Source: Heliocidaris erythrogramma (lineage: Eukaryota > Echinodermata > Echinoidea > Camarodonta > Echinometridae). Taken from it: a stretch of DNA of 64,000 bases. The notes under the pieces were generated by a model. That model searched no databases. It was not told the origin of the DNA and worked only from the letters and a program-made list of their open reading frames with translations. Every line of letters begins with the position of its first letter. Position 1 is the first letter of the stretch. Below are positions 1-10,959 of the stretch, piece by piece. The stretch is from positions 13,768,875 to 13,832,874 of the forward strand of contig CM046863.1 in the NCBI GenBank assembly GCA_025617745.1, read 5' to 3'. The position numbers and the translations under genes were made by a program.

Positions 1-312
1 GGTGTGTGCAAGAAGGCATTTTTTATCCTTCGGCAGTCATTTGTAATTTCGTTACCCTCTTGTGAAGGTATAAATCAAATTAACAATAATTCAATTGGCC
101 AGCGATAGCCCATGCGCCTGTTAAAGAGGAAATTTCACATGACCTTGATTTCAAAATTGTTGTCTACCATAACAAGTTACAACCAAATGTTTAAAAACCT
201 ATTATTTTTTTACATAGATTAATTTTGGCCTTTTGGCTTTTTAGTTATAATGGGTTAATAAGGGTTTTACCTATATTAAACAAATCAGTGCCTTTATAAC
301 ATTTTAATATAG

Positions 313-812
313 GGAATGGCTGGATTTCAAAGAGATAATCACATTTCTAGAAAAGTTCATATTCTGCCCATTATGACACCTCAATCGGGAAAAATGCGCC
401 AGGAATGACAAAGCTCTGTTGGTGTAAAGTGATGCTTTCATTTCCATGATTTGTTAAACGAATCCGTTTGAAGTGGCTGCCTGTCCTAGCAATAAACAAA
501 TAAGACAAAAGACGTCATGCACGGCTGACTGTCCAAAATTGAGTGGTGCGTACAAAATGATAAAAGCTGATTGACAGTGAGGTACGTTTTCATAAACCTA
601 CTTAACCATGCAATTAACAACAGAGCAACGAGTATTTCTGGTAACAGTATGGGGACGATCTGGGATATTTTAATAAATCATGGAAATGCATCAATTTACA
701 CCAACAGAGCTTTGTCATCCCTGGTTCATTTTCCCTATTGAGGTGTCATATGAAAGGGAAGACTTTCTAGAAATGTTATTATCTCTTTGAAATTCAGATA
801 TCGTTAGCCAAA
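313..812. mobile_element. MITE-like element with about 145-bp terminal inverted repeats
   Basis: The left arm (about 313-460) reads in reverse complement as the right arm (about 668-812). Landmarks shared by both arms are TTTCAAAGAGATAATC, a block containing GACACCTCAAT, AATGACAAAGCTCTGTTGG and TTTCCATGATTTGTTAAA. The roughly 200-bp centre shows no coding signal. The structure fits a non-autonomous DNA transposon or foldback. No clean target duplication could be read, so the superfamily is unassigned. Confidence 0.75.
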
Positions 813-1415
813 GGACCTTTTTTGCAGACCTGCTTCATATTGTCTTTATTCACTCATGAGTGAAGTATGCATCATATGAGTGGCATCAAATGAAAGAAGA
901 GAAATCAAGCGTTAAAAATATGTGTCATTAATTAATCATATTATACATCGGTGAATCTCGGTTTCGTTTTTTTATGGGACGCACTGTATAATTAAATCAA
1001 TTATGATGGGAAAATATCTTAAGAGAACCTTGTGTTTTTTTAATGGGCTAAACGGGCGCCAGGGCCAAAATTTTAAGTGGCCCAATATCCATAATCATAC
1101 ACAATAATAACTCTACCTACATGTCAAATGTCACGCTTTTTGGAAAAGGCTGTATGCAAAAACCTTCATGTTATGCTGTTTAATACAGAAGTAAACATTA
1201 TAATGCTGCAGGAGTGTTTCAGGATACAATTGTAATAGACAGAGTGAGATCTGCAATTTAAAGACATCATTGACACAATGTCATTGGTTTTTATTTCATT
1301 TGGTAGAAAATTCTTTCCCGAGTAAAATGGCACCAAGATCATCAATTTCGGGCGATACGTTTTGATTCTACGGCTATTTTTTTTTTTTTTAGGCTATGTC
1401 GTTTTCAAAATTCGC
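813..1415. other. AT-rich stretch, no gene seen
   Basis: No ORF with recognisable homology, RNA gene or clear repeat structure is visible here. It is probably intronic or upstream sequence of the + strand host gene. Confidence 0.5.
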
Positions 1416-1417
1416 TA

Positions 1418-1717
1418 CTTTTGCAACCTTTGTCATTTTAATTTGTAAACAAATCTTTAGGCATTTTACTCCCAGTGTTAAAGATCGTATGCTCGATCTG
1501 TAATGAAAAACACAAGTCAGAAAAAATTGGAACCAGCGGGATTCGAACCTGTCATCTACTGCTTGCCGGGCAGCGACTTAAACACCAGGCTATTCTGGTT
1601 CACGGCCAAGTCACGATGAACTAGAATCAAATACCCAAGATCCTCTTCTTTCGTATGATCGAGCATACGATCGTTAACACTGGGAGTAAAATGCCTAAAG
1701 ATTTGTTTACAAATTAA
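1418..1717. mobile_element. Inverted-repeat element enclosing a tRNA-like sequence
   Basis: A roughly 63-bp arm at 1438-1500 (AATTTGTAAACAAATC, ACTCCCAGTGTTAA, CGTATGCTCGATC) is repeated in reverse complement at 1652-1717. The tRNA-like sequence 1529-1601 lies between the arms. The sequence AACCTTTGTCAT just outside the left arm also starts the neighbouring hairpin at 1755, so the two palindromes are probably related or parts of one composite element. Confidence 0.65.
1529..1601 (-). other. tRNA-like sequence (probable pseudogene or SINE-head type)
   Basis: Read on the minus strand, this 73-nt segment has a perfect 7-bp acceptor stem (GAACCAG with CTGGTTC), an A-box-like TAGCCTGGTG, a 5-bp anticodon stem with one G-T pair, and an exact B box (GGTTCGAATCC). 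The anticodon loop CCGGCAA lacks the invariant U33, and the T stem has two mismatches. Those defects and its position inside an inverted repeat argue for a pseudogene or mobile tRNA-derived unit. The putative anticodon would be GGC. Confidence 0.5.
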
Positions 1718-1754
1718 AAAAAATATCCTCCCCAGTCAAGCTTCTTCGTTTACT

Positions 1755-1937
1755 AACCTTTGTCATGTTTGAAGAAGCGAGAAATTTGCGCATGAGGGCT
1801 TCTCATAACATCATTTGTGTTGACAATCGCATAACTGCTCTTTCTTTAAAAACAAAGAGAAAATTAATGATAGAGAGATTTATGGAAAGCTGTCTTGCGC
1901 AAATTTCTCGCTGCTTCAAACATGACAAAGGTTAGAA
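1755..1937. repeat. Hairpin repeat, MITE-like
   Basis: An arm at 1755-1793 (AACCTTTGTCATGTTTGAAG...GAGAAATTTGCGCA) is repeated in reverse complement at 1896-1935 with a loop of about 100 bp. It contains no coding potential. Confidence 0.7.
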
Positions 1938-2149
1938 AAGGGGGGAATTTTGAAAAGGACATTGCCTCAAAAATTAACGGTAAAATCTGATTATGGTGTC
2001 ATTTTACTTGGAAAAGAATTGTCTACCCAATAAAACAACATAATATTGGCCTTCTTGTATATTTATTTTAAACAAGATTTTAGATAATGTTCATTATTCT
2101 CTTTCCTAAATAATCTGTTTTTCCAATTTTTTTGTTTCAACATCGTAGA

Positions 2150-3410
2150 AAATGTACATATTGGCTGTGGTAAATTGCCCATTGGTCTAATGCCAATTGG
2201 TCTAATAGCCAAATGGCCTGACATCATTCGGTCTAGCAACAATTCCATCACCAATTCGGCTAATCAACATTTCGTTTAATAACACTTTGATCTAATAATC
2301 ACTTCGTCTAATCACCACTTCGTCTATAGCTAATTCGTCTAAAACCCATTTGGTCTAATACCCATTTGGTCAAAGCTCATTTGGTCTAAGCATCACTTGG
2401 TCTAATATCTATTTCGGCTAAAACCAGGTGGTCTAATAACCAAATGATCTAATCTTCATTTCGTCTAATAAAATTACGTTTAATCATCGCTTGGTCTTAT
2501 TTTCAGTTCGTCTAATAACTGTTTGGTCTAATGTTCACTTGGTCTAATACTACAGACAAATATGTTAGCCTGTCGTAGTTATATATACATTGCATGGGCC
2601 GTGGAACCGGGCCCCGGGGGGGGGGGGTGATGGAGCTGCAGCCCCTTCAGTTTTTGAGTAGACACGTTTCATATAATTTTGTTTAATGATTATGTACAGT
2701 ATTTATTTTTCAGAAGAGATAACCTTTTAAAGATAATACATTGTAATAATGTTTGGTAAAATGTTGAAAAGGGTAGTTGGTACCCGGGCAACTTAAAAAA
2801 AAAACACGTTCAATTTCCTTGCATTGGTGTACATGTAGTAATAGTGGTGATTATAATGAATAGAAACAGAATGACATAATGAGAGAGAGAGAGATGAAGC
2901 TTAGCTATAGTCCAGGTGATGGGGGCACTGGCACCAATGGGGGGGGGGGGGGGGGGGGAAGGGACCCTAAACCTAACCCTATTTCATATTCATGAGGATC
3001 CGCCAGTGTTTAATGATCTCCATTAATGCAATGGCCAGAGAATAGTCAGTCGTAGCAAGACTGCAAACAAGAAATTAGCCCAGTTGGTCATTAGAAATGA
3101 TGAGTAGACCAAATGGTCACCAATTGGGTTTAGACCATATGATGATTAAACGAAATGGCAATTAGACCAATTGATAATGGACCAAATGGTTATTAGACCA
3201 AATGGTTTTGGACCAAATGGCTATTAGTCGAATTTACTATTGACTAAATGGTAATTAGACGAAATGACAATTAGATCAAATAGTAATTGGACGAAATGAT
3301 GATTACACCAATGGGTTATTAGACCAACTGATATTAGACGGAACGATGTTAGCCAATTGGCTATTAGACAAAGTGGCAATAAAGCCTTGGCTATAAGGTA
3401 TTGGCAATAG
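2150..3410. mobile_element. Foldback element with short-period repeat arms (family A)
   Basis: The left arm (about 2150-2560) is a run of diverged units of the type ATTTGGTCTAATAACC. The right arm (about 3080-3410) is the same run in reverse complement (GGTTATTAGACCAAAT). The roughly 520-bp spacer holds G-runs, including about 20 G at 2939-2958, and no ORF. Tandem short repeats arranged as long inverted arms are the layout described for sea urchin TU and Drosophila FB elements. Assignment to TU itself is inference because the unit sequence was not compared. Confidence 0.7.
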
Positions 3411-4119
3411 GAGAAAAAAAAACTTGCCCCTTCTGTCTAAACAAATGGTACATTAGTAGTGGAAGAGTATATTTCTCCAAAATAATGACTTATACAAGAC
3501 TGAGCATAGGCAAGTCATATCAGGTCAAGCTTCTACAATTTTTCATGGGAGGGAGTGAAGCGACCTAGTGATAATTCTTAAGATTTGGAATTGAAAAAAA
3601 TTGTATTTTAGAGCACCATATAGTTGTCCATTATTTTACTGCAAAAATATTTGCTGTCGAGTTTAGTACTCTATCTTTATCAACTGCTGCAAACAAATAT
3701 TCTGCCTCCTCTCCTGTGTATTGCAGGTCTAAAATTTGACATTTTTACCGGTATATGGGAATTAGGGATTGAGAATAATATCCACAATGCACAAGATCAT
3801 GTTGTGGACCAGTCACTGATCCAGACCTGTATAACTACTGAACATGCGCTCTAGAATCTTCATGGCAATTAAAGCTTTGCTATGCATTTAATCCAGGGTA
3901 AAGTTTTGAACCAGACCCAGTTATGCGTTTATCTTAGCTTGGCTGTAACTACCACAAAATCGTAAATACCTTTAAAGCCACGCCTGTGGTTCGGGGACAT
4001 TTTACATGTTTAAGTGACATAAAACCAGTCTTGTAATTACAGAACTTAGATGGCTTTTTATAGGCCTATATGGTAAAGAGGGAATTTTAATTTGTAACAT
4101 ATTCATCTTTGAATTGCAG
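3411..4119. other. Upstream intron of the host gene, no gene seen
   Basis: A pyrimidine tract ending in TGTATTGCAG at about 3726 looks like a splice acceptor, but the 43 codons following it resemble no domain I know and end in a stop. I see nothing else supportable. The real acceptor for the next exon is the GAATTGCAG ending at 4119. Confidence 0.4.
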
Positions 4120-4280
4120 TGGGATTCATCCATCGCCTATTTGTCCGTATGGCTCAATGGACGATGGAGAAAATGCCTGATATCATGCCATGGTTTCAGA
4201 GAGAAGAGATGACATTCGCTGTTGACAATAAACATGAGTTAGTCGTCAATGCGAGAGACGGTTGTGAAATTGAGGTTGGT
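4120..4280 (+). CDS. Exon encoding the C-terminal part of a COR domain (Roco-family host gene)
   Basis: This internal exon encodes GFIHRLFVRMAQW... followed by a charged segment ending ...GCEIEVG. The pattern (G-F/L-x-x-R-L-x-V-R then an aromatic/acidic run and alternating hydrophobic strands) resembles the COR-B subdomain of Roco proteins. Those are large GTPases in which Roc is the GTP switch and COR the dimerisation module. The acceptor is TTTGAATTGCAG. The donor GGT|GTAAAT leaves phase 0, which matches the phase-0 start of the exon at 34085. The first two bases complete a codon begun in an exon upstream of the window. The homology call rests on pattern recognition without a search. No Roc or LRR exon is visible to the left. 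Reading on past the donor hits a stop 4 codons later, supporting a splice here. Confidence 0.6.
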
Positions 4281-5599
4281 GTAAATAGCAAGTGAATTCA
4301 TGCTGGCCTTATATTCAAAGAAAAATAAAATGTATATAATATGTTTGCCTTATTTACTTTATTTCCGGTTGTACAATCAACGGCTTTGTAAGGTTTTTAC
4401 TGAATGTTACAACAGAACGAAATCAAAGTATGTATGACGTAAGTTACCCCAAACCCAAATCATACAGATATATATTTTCCAATCTAAGATAAATACACGT
4501 ACACAAATTAAGGCGGAGCATACAATATGTTTTGCAGAGTTTATCTATTAATATAATACACTAAGGATTTGGGGCTCTTTTTTTTTTTGGTTCAAATAGG
4601 CTCCTCCCCCTGGCCCTTTCGGTCCCCGCCTTTTGGTACCCACGGGTGGGGAATGGTTCTTAGAGTGGTGGGAGGCACTTCTTAAGGGCTGACGTCTCGT
4701 CCATATTTCATAAATTCATTTTTAAACATTTAATGGCGAGAATTTTTTTTTTCGTCAGACCTACAAAATTCGCTCAGGAGGGGGTGGTTATGGGGGTCCC
4801 TCCATAATTCTCTGACAAGCAAAAAAAAGGTTTCATTCTAAAAGGGGGCGGGGGCACAATCGACAAAAAAGGGCTAATCGTCTATGGTCAAAATGCATAC
4901 TTTCCTTCCAAGAGGGAGGTGGGGAGGGCACGGGCCGGAAGTACCCCCCCCCCTGGATCCGCCAATGCACATGTTGTAAATACTTCTTGGTAAAAATAAC
5001 TTTACCCGACTTTTTTATTTATTCACTTGATTATTGTAACACATATTCAGTACGGTGATTAATTATAAACACAGCTAGCGCCCGTGGATGTCCACGGGCT
5101 GCTTCTGCTAGTCTTTTATGGTATTCTATAATTTTATTGATTTTTTTTTTTCAAAATACAATTTTTTTTAATTGTCATTAAAATACAAAATAGATTCTAG
5201 CAATGCATTCAAAATCACTCTTGGATAATTGATAGCCAATTTTCTTCCCCAAAGAGTCTTAAAATTAACGCACTTTAATTTTTTTCAGTAGATGTAACAC
5301 AATTTCCTAACGAAAATTGCTGTAATTCTCGATCGGATCGTATCACATATGGTGTACATAACATCCATCGGTTAAATAGGAAGCCTAGTCATGTGCTTCC
5401 TCTGACTGTTTGGAGAAGGGTATGTGTTCTTGGGATTGCGCGGCGGCGTCGTACTCACCGGGGACGCCGCAGGCGAAGGATTGCCACTATTGGCCACAAT
5501 AACTTAATGCACTAGGCATCCCCTTGACAATCCTCTATGGCCCGTGCTATGAATATTCATGAGCTCTATTGAGCATGTGCAGTAGATTCTCCATGGTAA
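4281..5599. other. Start of a 29.8-kb intron, no gene seen
   Basis: This is low-complexity and G/C-run-rich sequence with no supportable ORF. It contains a perfect 20-nt hairpin, GCCCGTGGATGTCCACGGGC, at 5080-5099. Around 5430-5480 there is a GC-rich patch that I cannot assign. Confidence 0.5.
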
Positions 5600-5776
5600 T
5601 TAAACCTGGGCGGGGCATTTAACCCAGGGTTAAATTTTAAACCTAGATTTAACTAAACCTGGCTATCAGAATAGAGTTAAACTACACTTGGACTGAAGGT
5701 GAGGTTTAAGTGTAGTTTAGTTAATCTAGGGTTAACTTTATTCTGGGGTTAAAGTAAACCTGCGATCAGAATACCG
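5600..5776. repeat. Hairpin repeat with TTAACCC / GGGTTAA arms
   Basis: The left half (TTAACCCAGGGTTAA, CCTAGATTTAACTAAAC, GAGTTAAACTACACTTGG) is mirrored in the right half (GTGTAGTTTAGTTAATCTAG, GGGTTAACTTTATTC, GGGGTTAAAGTAAACC). Together they form a nearly continuous fold of about 175 bp. It is probably a small MITE. Confidence 0.65.
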
Positions 5777-6455
5777 GTCAATATTGTATTATGTAATATT
5801 GGTTATTTAGACCTTGGACCCGTTGTGCCCATTTTTCAAAATGATCGTCACAGGGATTCGTAGGGTGTTGATCCATAAATCAAATTTATGTTTAATGAAA
5901 CGGGTTTCATTCACACCTTCAAATTAACAGGCCCAAAGAAACGATGAAAATTGGGTAAGGTGGCCATATGTAATAAAACGCGCCCATGAAAGACAAAAAA
6001 TCAAATAATTGGTATTATCTGAGAAATAAAAAAAAAAAAAATTATTTTTGATACGCACTGAGAGAGCAAAACGTAACACTTGACTTTTTTCAGTAATCCC
6101 CTAAAACTGATTATGGATGATTTTAATTTAACACAAGTTGGTAGTTTATTCCATAAACTTTATTCCATTTCCTAAAAAAAAGATAAAGAACTTTGTCCTC
6201 AAGTGGTCCTTGATTTTAGTAAATGTACCTGTCGACCTGCATTTTGTCTCAATGAATAATAACTGTGCTCTACATGGGCGGAAATATGCAGGAAATTATT
6301 TTCATAATGGGGGGATGTAACTATAGGTCAAACACCCCCCACCCCCACCCACTATGATGAATAGACTTGCGAAACAAATTTCCACCGCTGGTGCTATATC
6401 GTATCACAGTAATCTATTGAAGAGTGGGGTAAGATATTATTACTCAGGTCATACA
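5777..6455. other. Intronic stretch, no gene seen
   Basis: There are short ORFs only, none with recognisable domains. A C-run followed by ATGATGAATAGAC at about 6351 matches a motif seen beside two palindromes at 35.0 and 45.8 kb. Confidence 0.45.
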
Positions 6456-6792
6456 TGAATGTTTCTACACATAAATAGTGCATAATTATCAAACATATCG
6501 AGGATCGTTAAATCTCGAAACAGCTCGCCAGTGACTAAATGTGATGGTACGTACTGCCCATTTTTACTGCAAAATATACGATTTTAAGCTACACTTGTAT
6601 GTCCTCCCTCATACCTCCATACATCCATAAATGAATGTTTCTACACATAAATAGTGCATAATTATCAAACATATCGAGGATTGTTAAATCTCGAAACAGC
6701 TCGCCAGTGACTAAATGTGATGGCACGTACTGCCCCTTTTACTGCAAAATATACAATTTTAAGCTACTCTTGTATGTCCTCCCCCATACCTC
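6456..6792. repeat. Tandem duplication, 176-bp period
   Basis: The segment beginning TGAATGTTTCTACACATAAA at 6456 is repeated from 6632 with only scattered substitutions. The second copy ends at about 6792. The unit is non-coding. High identity suggests a recent local duplication. Confidence 0.85.
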
Positions 6793-7231
6793 GATTCAAT
6801 AAGTTAGATGTGGCTTTATGAATGCCTTATAAAATAAGACCAATGTAAATCCATCAGCAATTCTTAAATCTATCAAGAAGAAGCACACTTTATACAGAAA
6901 CTAGAAATCCGCAAATTTTAGTGAAGAATATGGAAATAAGTATAAAAGGTATCGGAACACTTTGGTAACAGTTATACAAAATGCAAAAAAGGTTGTATTA
7001 TTGCAATTCTTTTAATTGTAACAAAAGTGATATGAGAAAAACCTGGGAAACCATTAATGAGTTAATTGGTAGAAAGAGTAAAAAATAATTGGAAATAGAG
7101 GAGTTAATCATCAATCAAGGTGGAATGGATAGAGTTGTCTCTTCAGAAAGAGAAATAGCTGAAGAACTCAATAACTACTTTGTCTCTGTTGGGTCAAACT
7201 TGGCCGAACGAATACCAAATGAGCCTCCTAA

Positions 7232-7912
7232 TTGTTGTTTAAAAGATTATTTGGGTGTCAGAAATGCAAATCTTTGGCTTGGAAACCCATAAGAGAAGAA
7301 GAAATTATGAATATTTTATGTGCTCTTGATGCTACAAAGTCCCATGGTTATGATAATTTGTCAGTAAGATTGATCAAGGACGCAGCACCATTTATTGTTT
7401 CCCCATTGACTTATATCTTTAATTTGTCATTAGCAATGGGCCAATTCCCAGATGCACTTAAGATTGCAAAAGTGACACCTTTGTATAAGAAAGGGTCAAA
7501 AGATGACCCGGGTAATTACAGACCTATTTCAGTTCTGCCAGTACTTGCAAAAGTGTTTAAAAAGTTATTTAATGTACGTCTAATGGACTTTCTAGAGTCT
7601 ACTAAAATTTTGTACAGACATCAGTATGGATTTCGTAAGAAATACAGTACAAAATTATCATTAATTAATTTGGTTAATACATTATTACAGTCAACTGATA
7701 AGGGTGAAATAACCCTTGGTATATTTATAGATTTCAAAAAAGCATTTGACACTATCAATCGTAACATCCTCTCAGCAAAATTAGAGTATTATGGTATAAG
7801 AGGCATTGTGTTGCAGTGGTTCCAGAGTTACCTCTCAAACCGATCGCAGGTATTGTGTTACAAGGATGAAATATCCAGTAGTAGAAGGATTACATGTGGG
7901 GTCCAGCAATGA
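7232..7912 (+). pseudogene. LINE reverse transcriptase, fingers and palm
   Basis: The 226-codon open stretch has LYKKGSKDDPGNYRPISVL (RT block 1), a Y-G-F-R-K block, IDFKKAFDTI (block with the first catalytic Asp) and the start of CGVQQ (normally GVPQGSxLGP). A frameshift then moves the reading frame. The continuation near 7980-8040 has the sequence L-F-A-D-V, so the canonical F/Y-A-D-D catalytic pair is changed to A-D-V (GAC then GTT, 7997-8002). The enzyme is therefore inactive on two counts. The upstream 7089-7292 frame supplies part of the linker before the RT. Confidence 0.85.
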
Positions 7913-8067
7913 TCAGTCCTTGGACCCACACTGTTTGTATTATACATTTATGATTTACCAAGCTCAACTGATTATTTTCAGTTTAGACTATTTGCTGACG
8001 TTTCAAACATTTTCCATAATTTCCAAAAAGGTAAAAAAGAAATTGATATGAATGAGGTAAATGGAAA

Positions 8068-8823
8068 ATGAAGGAGGTACATAAATGGGGTATATTAAAT
8101 AAATTGACTATAAATTTGACGAAAACAAATTATATGATTATCAAAGGACCAAGACAGACCATTGCAATTAAAGGTGTGTTAACAGTCTCTGAAACGCTTA
8201 TAGAAAGAGTACATGTAGCCTCTTTTGTAGGAATTCATATTGATGAAACTTTGATGTGGAAAGAACAAATTCAATGTATAAATAAATGCATTAAGCGCAA
8301 AATTGGTTTGCTTTTCAAATTAAGACACTATGTTCAAGGGAATGTTCTCATGCTTTTATATAAATGTTTTATACAATCGCACATACTTTATGGAATTGAA
8401 GTTTAGGAAGTACCTACAAAAGCCACCTGAATTGTATATTTTTTGGCACAGAAAATGGCAATGAGAGCTATTACATTTTCCCCACTTCAAACAAGTTCTA
8501 GGCCATTATTCACCAGCCTGGGAATATTAGATGTTTTTGATCTGCATAAACTTGCAGTATCAACATTTGTGTATGATCTACACAGGGGACATTTACTACA
8601 TTCTTTAACACAATATTATGAGAAGATGAGTCATACTTATAGAACTAGAGGCAAAGAACATTCCATGCTTAGACTTCCGAAATGTATAACGACACATGGT
8701 ACATTTACTATTTCTTTTGTTGGAACAAAGTTCTGGAATAATTTGCCCCAAACTATTCGAGAGGAAAGAACAAGGCTTTCATTTCGTAAAAATCTAAGAA
8801 AAACCTTGTTAAATGAAGTTTAG
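8068..8823 (+). pseudogene. LINE RT thumb and C-terminal region
   Basis: Two open segments (8068-8406 and 8443-8823), separated by a stop and frame change, carry the usual post-catalytic landmarks. These are LTINLTKTNYMI, a V-x-F-V-G-I-H-I-D strand, an L-Y-K-C-F-I-Q-S-H-I-L-Y-G block, and the terminal F-W-N-N-L-P motif near the end. They follow the RT of the same copy and confirm that it is one element read left to right. Confidence 0.8.
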
Positions 8824-9095
8824 TGATGAAGAATAATTATGTGTAGTATAATCTACTTTTGAAGGATAGTTATTTTAGACTTTGCAGTGAGCATTTGAAA
8901 TGTAAGTAAAATGGGAGGGCCATTCTCGACTACCACTTGTGCTAACTTTTGGTTCTCCCTTTAACAAAAAAAAAAAACTGTCATACCATTGTTATGTATA
9001 AATGTATTCATGTAATATTATTACTCTTTATATTGATGATTACACTGTCATTTATGTGATGTGTTGTTAATAAACTCAAACTCAAACTCATATCG

Positions 9096-9645
9096 GGGTA
9101 CACCATGTCATAGGCGGAATTAAATTCTAACTCATTTCCGTATACATGAACTGACAGCTCGAATATGATTGTGCCAAGTTAAATGTTTATCATATATTAT
9201 TATATCCCTACAAAAGTTGCTTCATAAACGTCTTCAGTTACCTCTCCACCTATTTTTAGTCTACTATATAATGTGTTTTTTAACCTTCTGCTGCTAATTA
9301 ACATAAATGTAGTCTTCAAAGTGGTGATGATATACCAATTTGCAATGCACCATTCTTTTAATTTCTTTTTATTGATATTTATGTCAATGGCATCATTTCC
9401 CTTTCGATTTTATGGAAATGTGTGAAACAAGTTAGAATCGTCTGCAAATAGTCTGAAATCGAAAAAGTTGGAAACCGTTGGTAAGTCATTGATATAAACA
9501 GTGGGGTAATGAGCCAAAATTTTTGAGGGGGCTGAACATCGGCATACAAGGCACAATTTCTGAATACATGCGAGCGAGCGAAGCGATCGACCAAAAAATT
9601 GGTCTTTTTAATGAAAATGTACTTTTGTCATAATTATATCTAGAC
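9096..9645. other. Intronic stretch, no gene seen
   Basis: It contains a GC-rich motif GCGAGCGAGCGAAGCGATCG near 9572, which looks repeat-derived. I find no supportable coding sequence. Confidence 0.4.
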
Positions 9646-10188
9646 CTATATCCGGCATGCAGGTAATTCCAATTTTAACATCCATAGTTCATCCCGTTCT
9701 GTTGAAATCTGGTGCATGGGCTTCAACTGGAAAATTCTACCCCAATATTTAACGGGCGTCTGATAAGGCGTCGCGACGGAAGTTTTTGTCAGTTTTTTTT
9801 TACCGTTTTGTAATGTCCAGTCATACTGCCAAGTTTGGTGCATAGGGCAGATGGGGTTAAGTCGACCAGACTTAATTAGACTAAAAGGCTGAAAGGCATG
9901 CATTGCCATACCTGGGAAAGTTATTTTCGGCTGAGTGGGATGCATATGATCTTCGGTAGCGGCTACAGGCAGGGCAGGGGGCGGGGATGGGGCCGGGGGC
10001 TTCAGGGGATCTTGGCCATATTCGGTTTCAGGCTCAGGCTCAGCTTCAGCAGGTTTGCCATTAGAGTCTTTACTTTGTTTTGTCTTTTTCGCAAAGTAGT
10101 GATCGATGGGCCTGACTTGCTGCTTTGCACTGGTTCCAGACAGGGCAGACAGCTTCCGTTTTTGACCTTGAACCAGGTTCGTGTCCAT
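9646..10188 (-). CDS. Unassigned 180-aa ORF, Pro/Lys-rich N-terminus
   Basis: This complete ATG-to-stop frame lies on the minus strand in a patch that is richer in GC than its surroundings. Residues 1-45 are basic (KRKLSALSG, AKKTKQSKDS) and include RPIDHYFAKK, loosely like a PCNA-interacting box without its Gln. Residues 48-75 are an acidic and Pro-rich linker. The C-terminal 80 residues contain WQYDWTLQNGKKKL and YWGRIFQLKP. I do not recognise the family. It could be the first exon of a gene, a transposase N-terminus or a domesticated fragment. It sits antisense to the host gene inside its intron. Upstream on the minus strand are a CACATGTG E-box and a TGACGTGA CRE-like site, which may be chance. 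Confidence 0.35.
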   Translation of the reverse strand: MDTNLVQGQKRKLSALSGTSAKQQVRPIDHYFAKKTKQSKDSNGKPAEAEPEPETEYGQDPLKPPAPSPPPALPVAATEDHMHPTQPKITFPGMAMHAFQPFSLIKSGRLNPICPMHQTWQYDWTLQNGKKKLTKTSVATPYQTPVKYWGRIFQLKPMHQISTERDELWMLKLELPACRI

Positions 10189-10949
10189 TTTATCCTATGT
10201 TGTATTGGACTAGCTATGTAGCAGACTTTATTGGGCGCAGGACTGATATGTGTAGGTATATCACGTCACATGTGATGCGCGAATTCGAATTCTACATCTG
10301 CGTACGACGTAGGCTAGGCCTACGTGATGAGCACTGATGATGGGAGTACTATACGGGTACAGGTGCATGTGCAGTGTTACATGATATAGGAACGATCGTC
10401 CTCATTTATGCATGCACAGCCCGCGAGTGGTACATAATTATGGGTAAACTAATTGTATGTCAACTCCCGGCACCGTTTGTCGCAGTATACTGTAGCTCCG
10501 GGAAAGGAATTATCTACTAACTTGTGTTGTGTTATTGGTCAAGCGGCCAGTGGTCACTAATTATGCCCAATAGTGACTATAAAAACATATATTCTTTACA
10601 TGGCTATTTGGGAATGTGTTAGTTTGTAACCAGTACGCCAGTGGATATAAAGTAAAAACATTGTTGTTCCTAAAACCCTGTTGAAAACTGCATCTGAGTT
10701 TCATTTCGCTGGAGACTATTTCTCCACGTTGAACATTTACATACTTATGAATACTGAAAATTTGCAAGCATCATTGTTTAACATAATCCTGAAATCAATA
10801 ATTAAATAATTTCTTGGTACTACAAAATTTCAATATGTCACGAAAAAGAGACATGATACCGAAGCTTTTCGACCTGCACTCATCATGTTATCACGCAGGT
10901 ATGTAACACATTACTCGAAATCAACTATATTATACTTGATGAACCCGGA
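10189..10949. other. Intronic stretch, no gene seen
   Basis: There are short ORFs only. Several small palindromes lie near 10270-10330 (for example GAATTCGAATTC). This is possibly 5' flank of the minus-strand ORF above. Confidence 0.4.
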
Positions 10950-10959
10950 CGCCCTAATT

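Larger units (their letters stand above)
6838..9095 (+). mobile_element. 5'-truncated CR1/jockey-like LINE
   Basis: This is a non-LTR retrotransposon copy holding most of the reverse transcriptase and the thumb/C-terminal region, without the upstream APE endonuclease. It is broken by several frameshifts and stops. The 3' end has an A-run at about 8967 and terminates in an (AAACTC)n tail at about 9070-9090, typical of target-primed insertion. The element is on the same strand as the host gene and inside its first visible intron. Clade placement within the CR1/jockey/L2 group is by motif impression only. Confidence 0.85.

Noticed and set aside
1529-1601. Functional tRNA-Ala(GGC) on the minus strand
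   Set aside because: The loop lacks U33, the T stem has two mismatches, and it sits inside an inverted repeat. It is kept only as tRNA-like.
2150-2560. Regularly spaced short repeats resembling a CRISPR array
   Set aside because: Units are contiguous and diverged, spacers are not unique, the array is mirrored in reverse complement, and the sequence is clearly eukaryotic.
2965-2985. Telomere-like CCCTAAACCTAACCC
   Set aside because: Only two to three imperfect units next to a G-run, with no extended array.
3726-3855. Exon after a good-looking acceptor at 3726
   Set aside because: The frame ends in a stop without a donor that fits the phase-1 requirement of the 4120 exon, and the peptide resembles nothing known to me.
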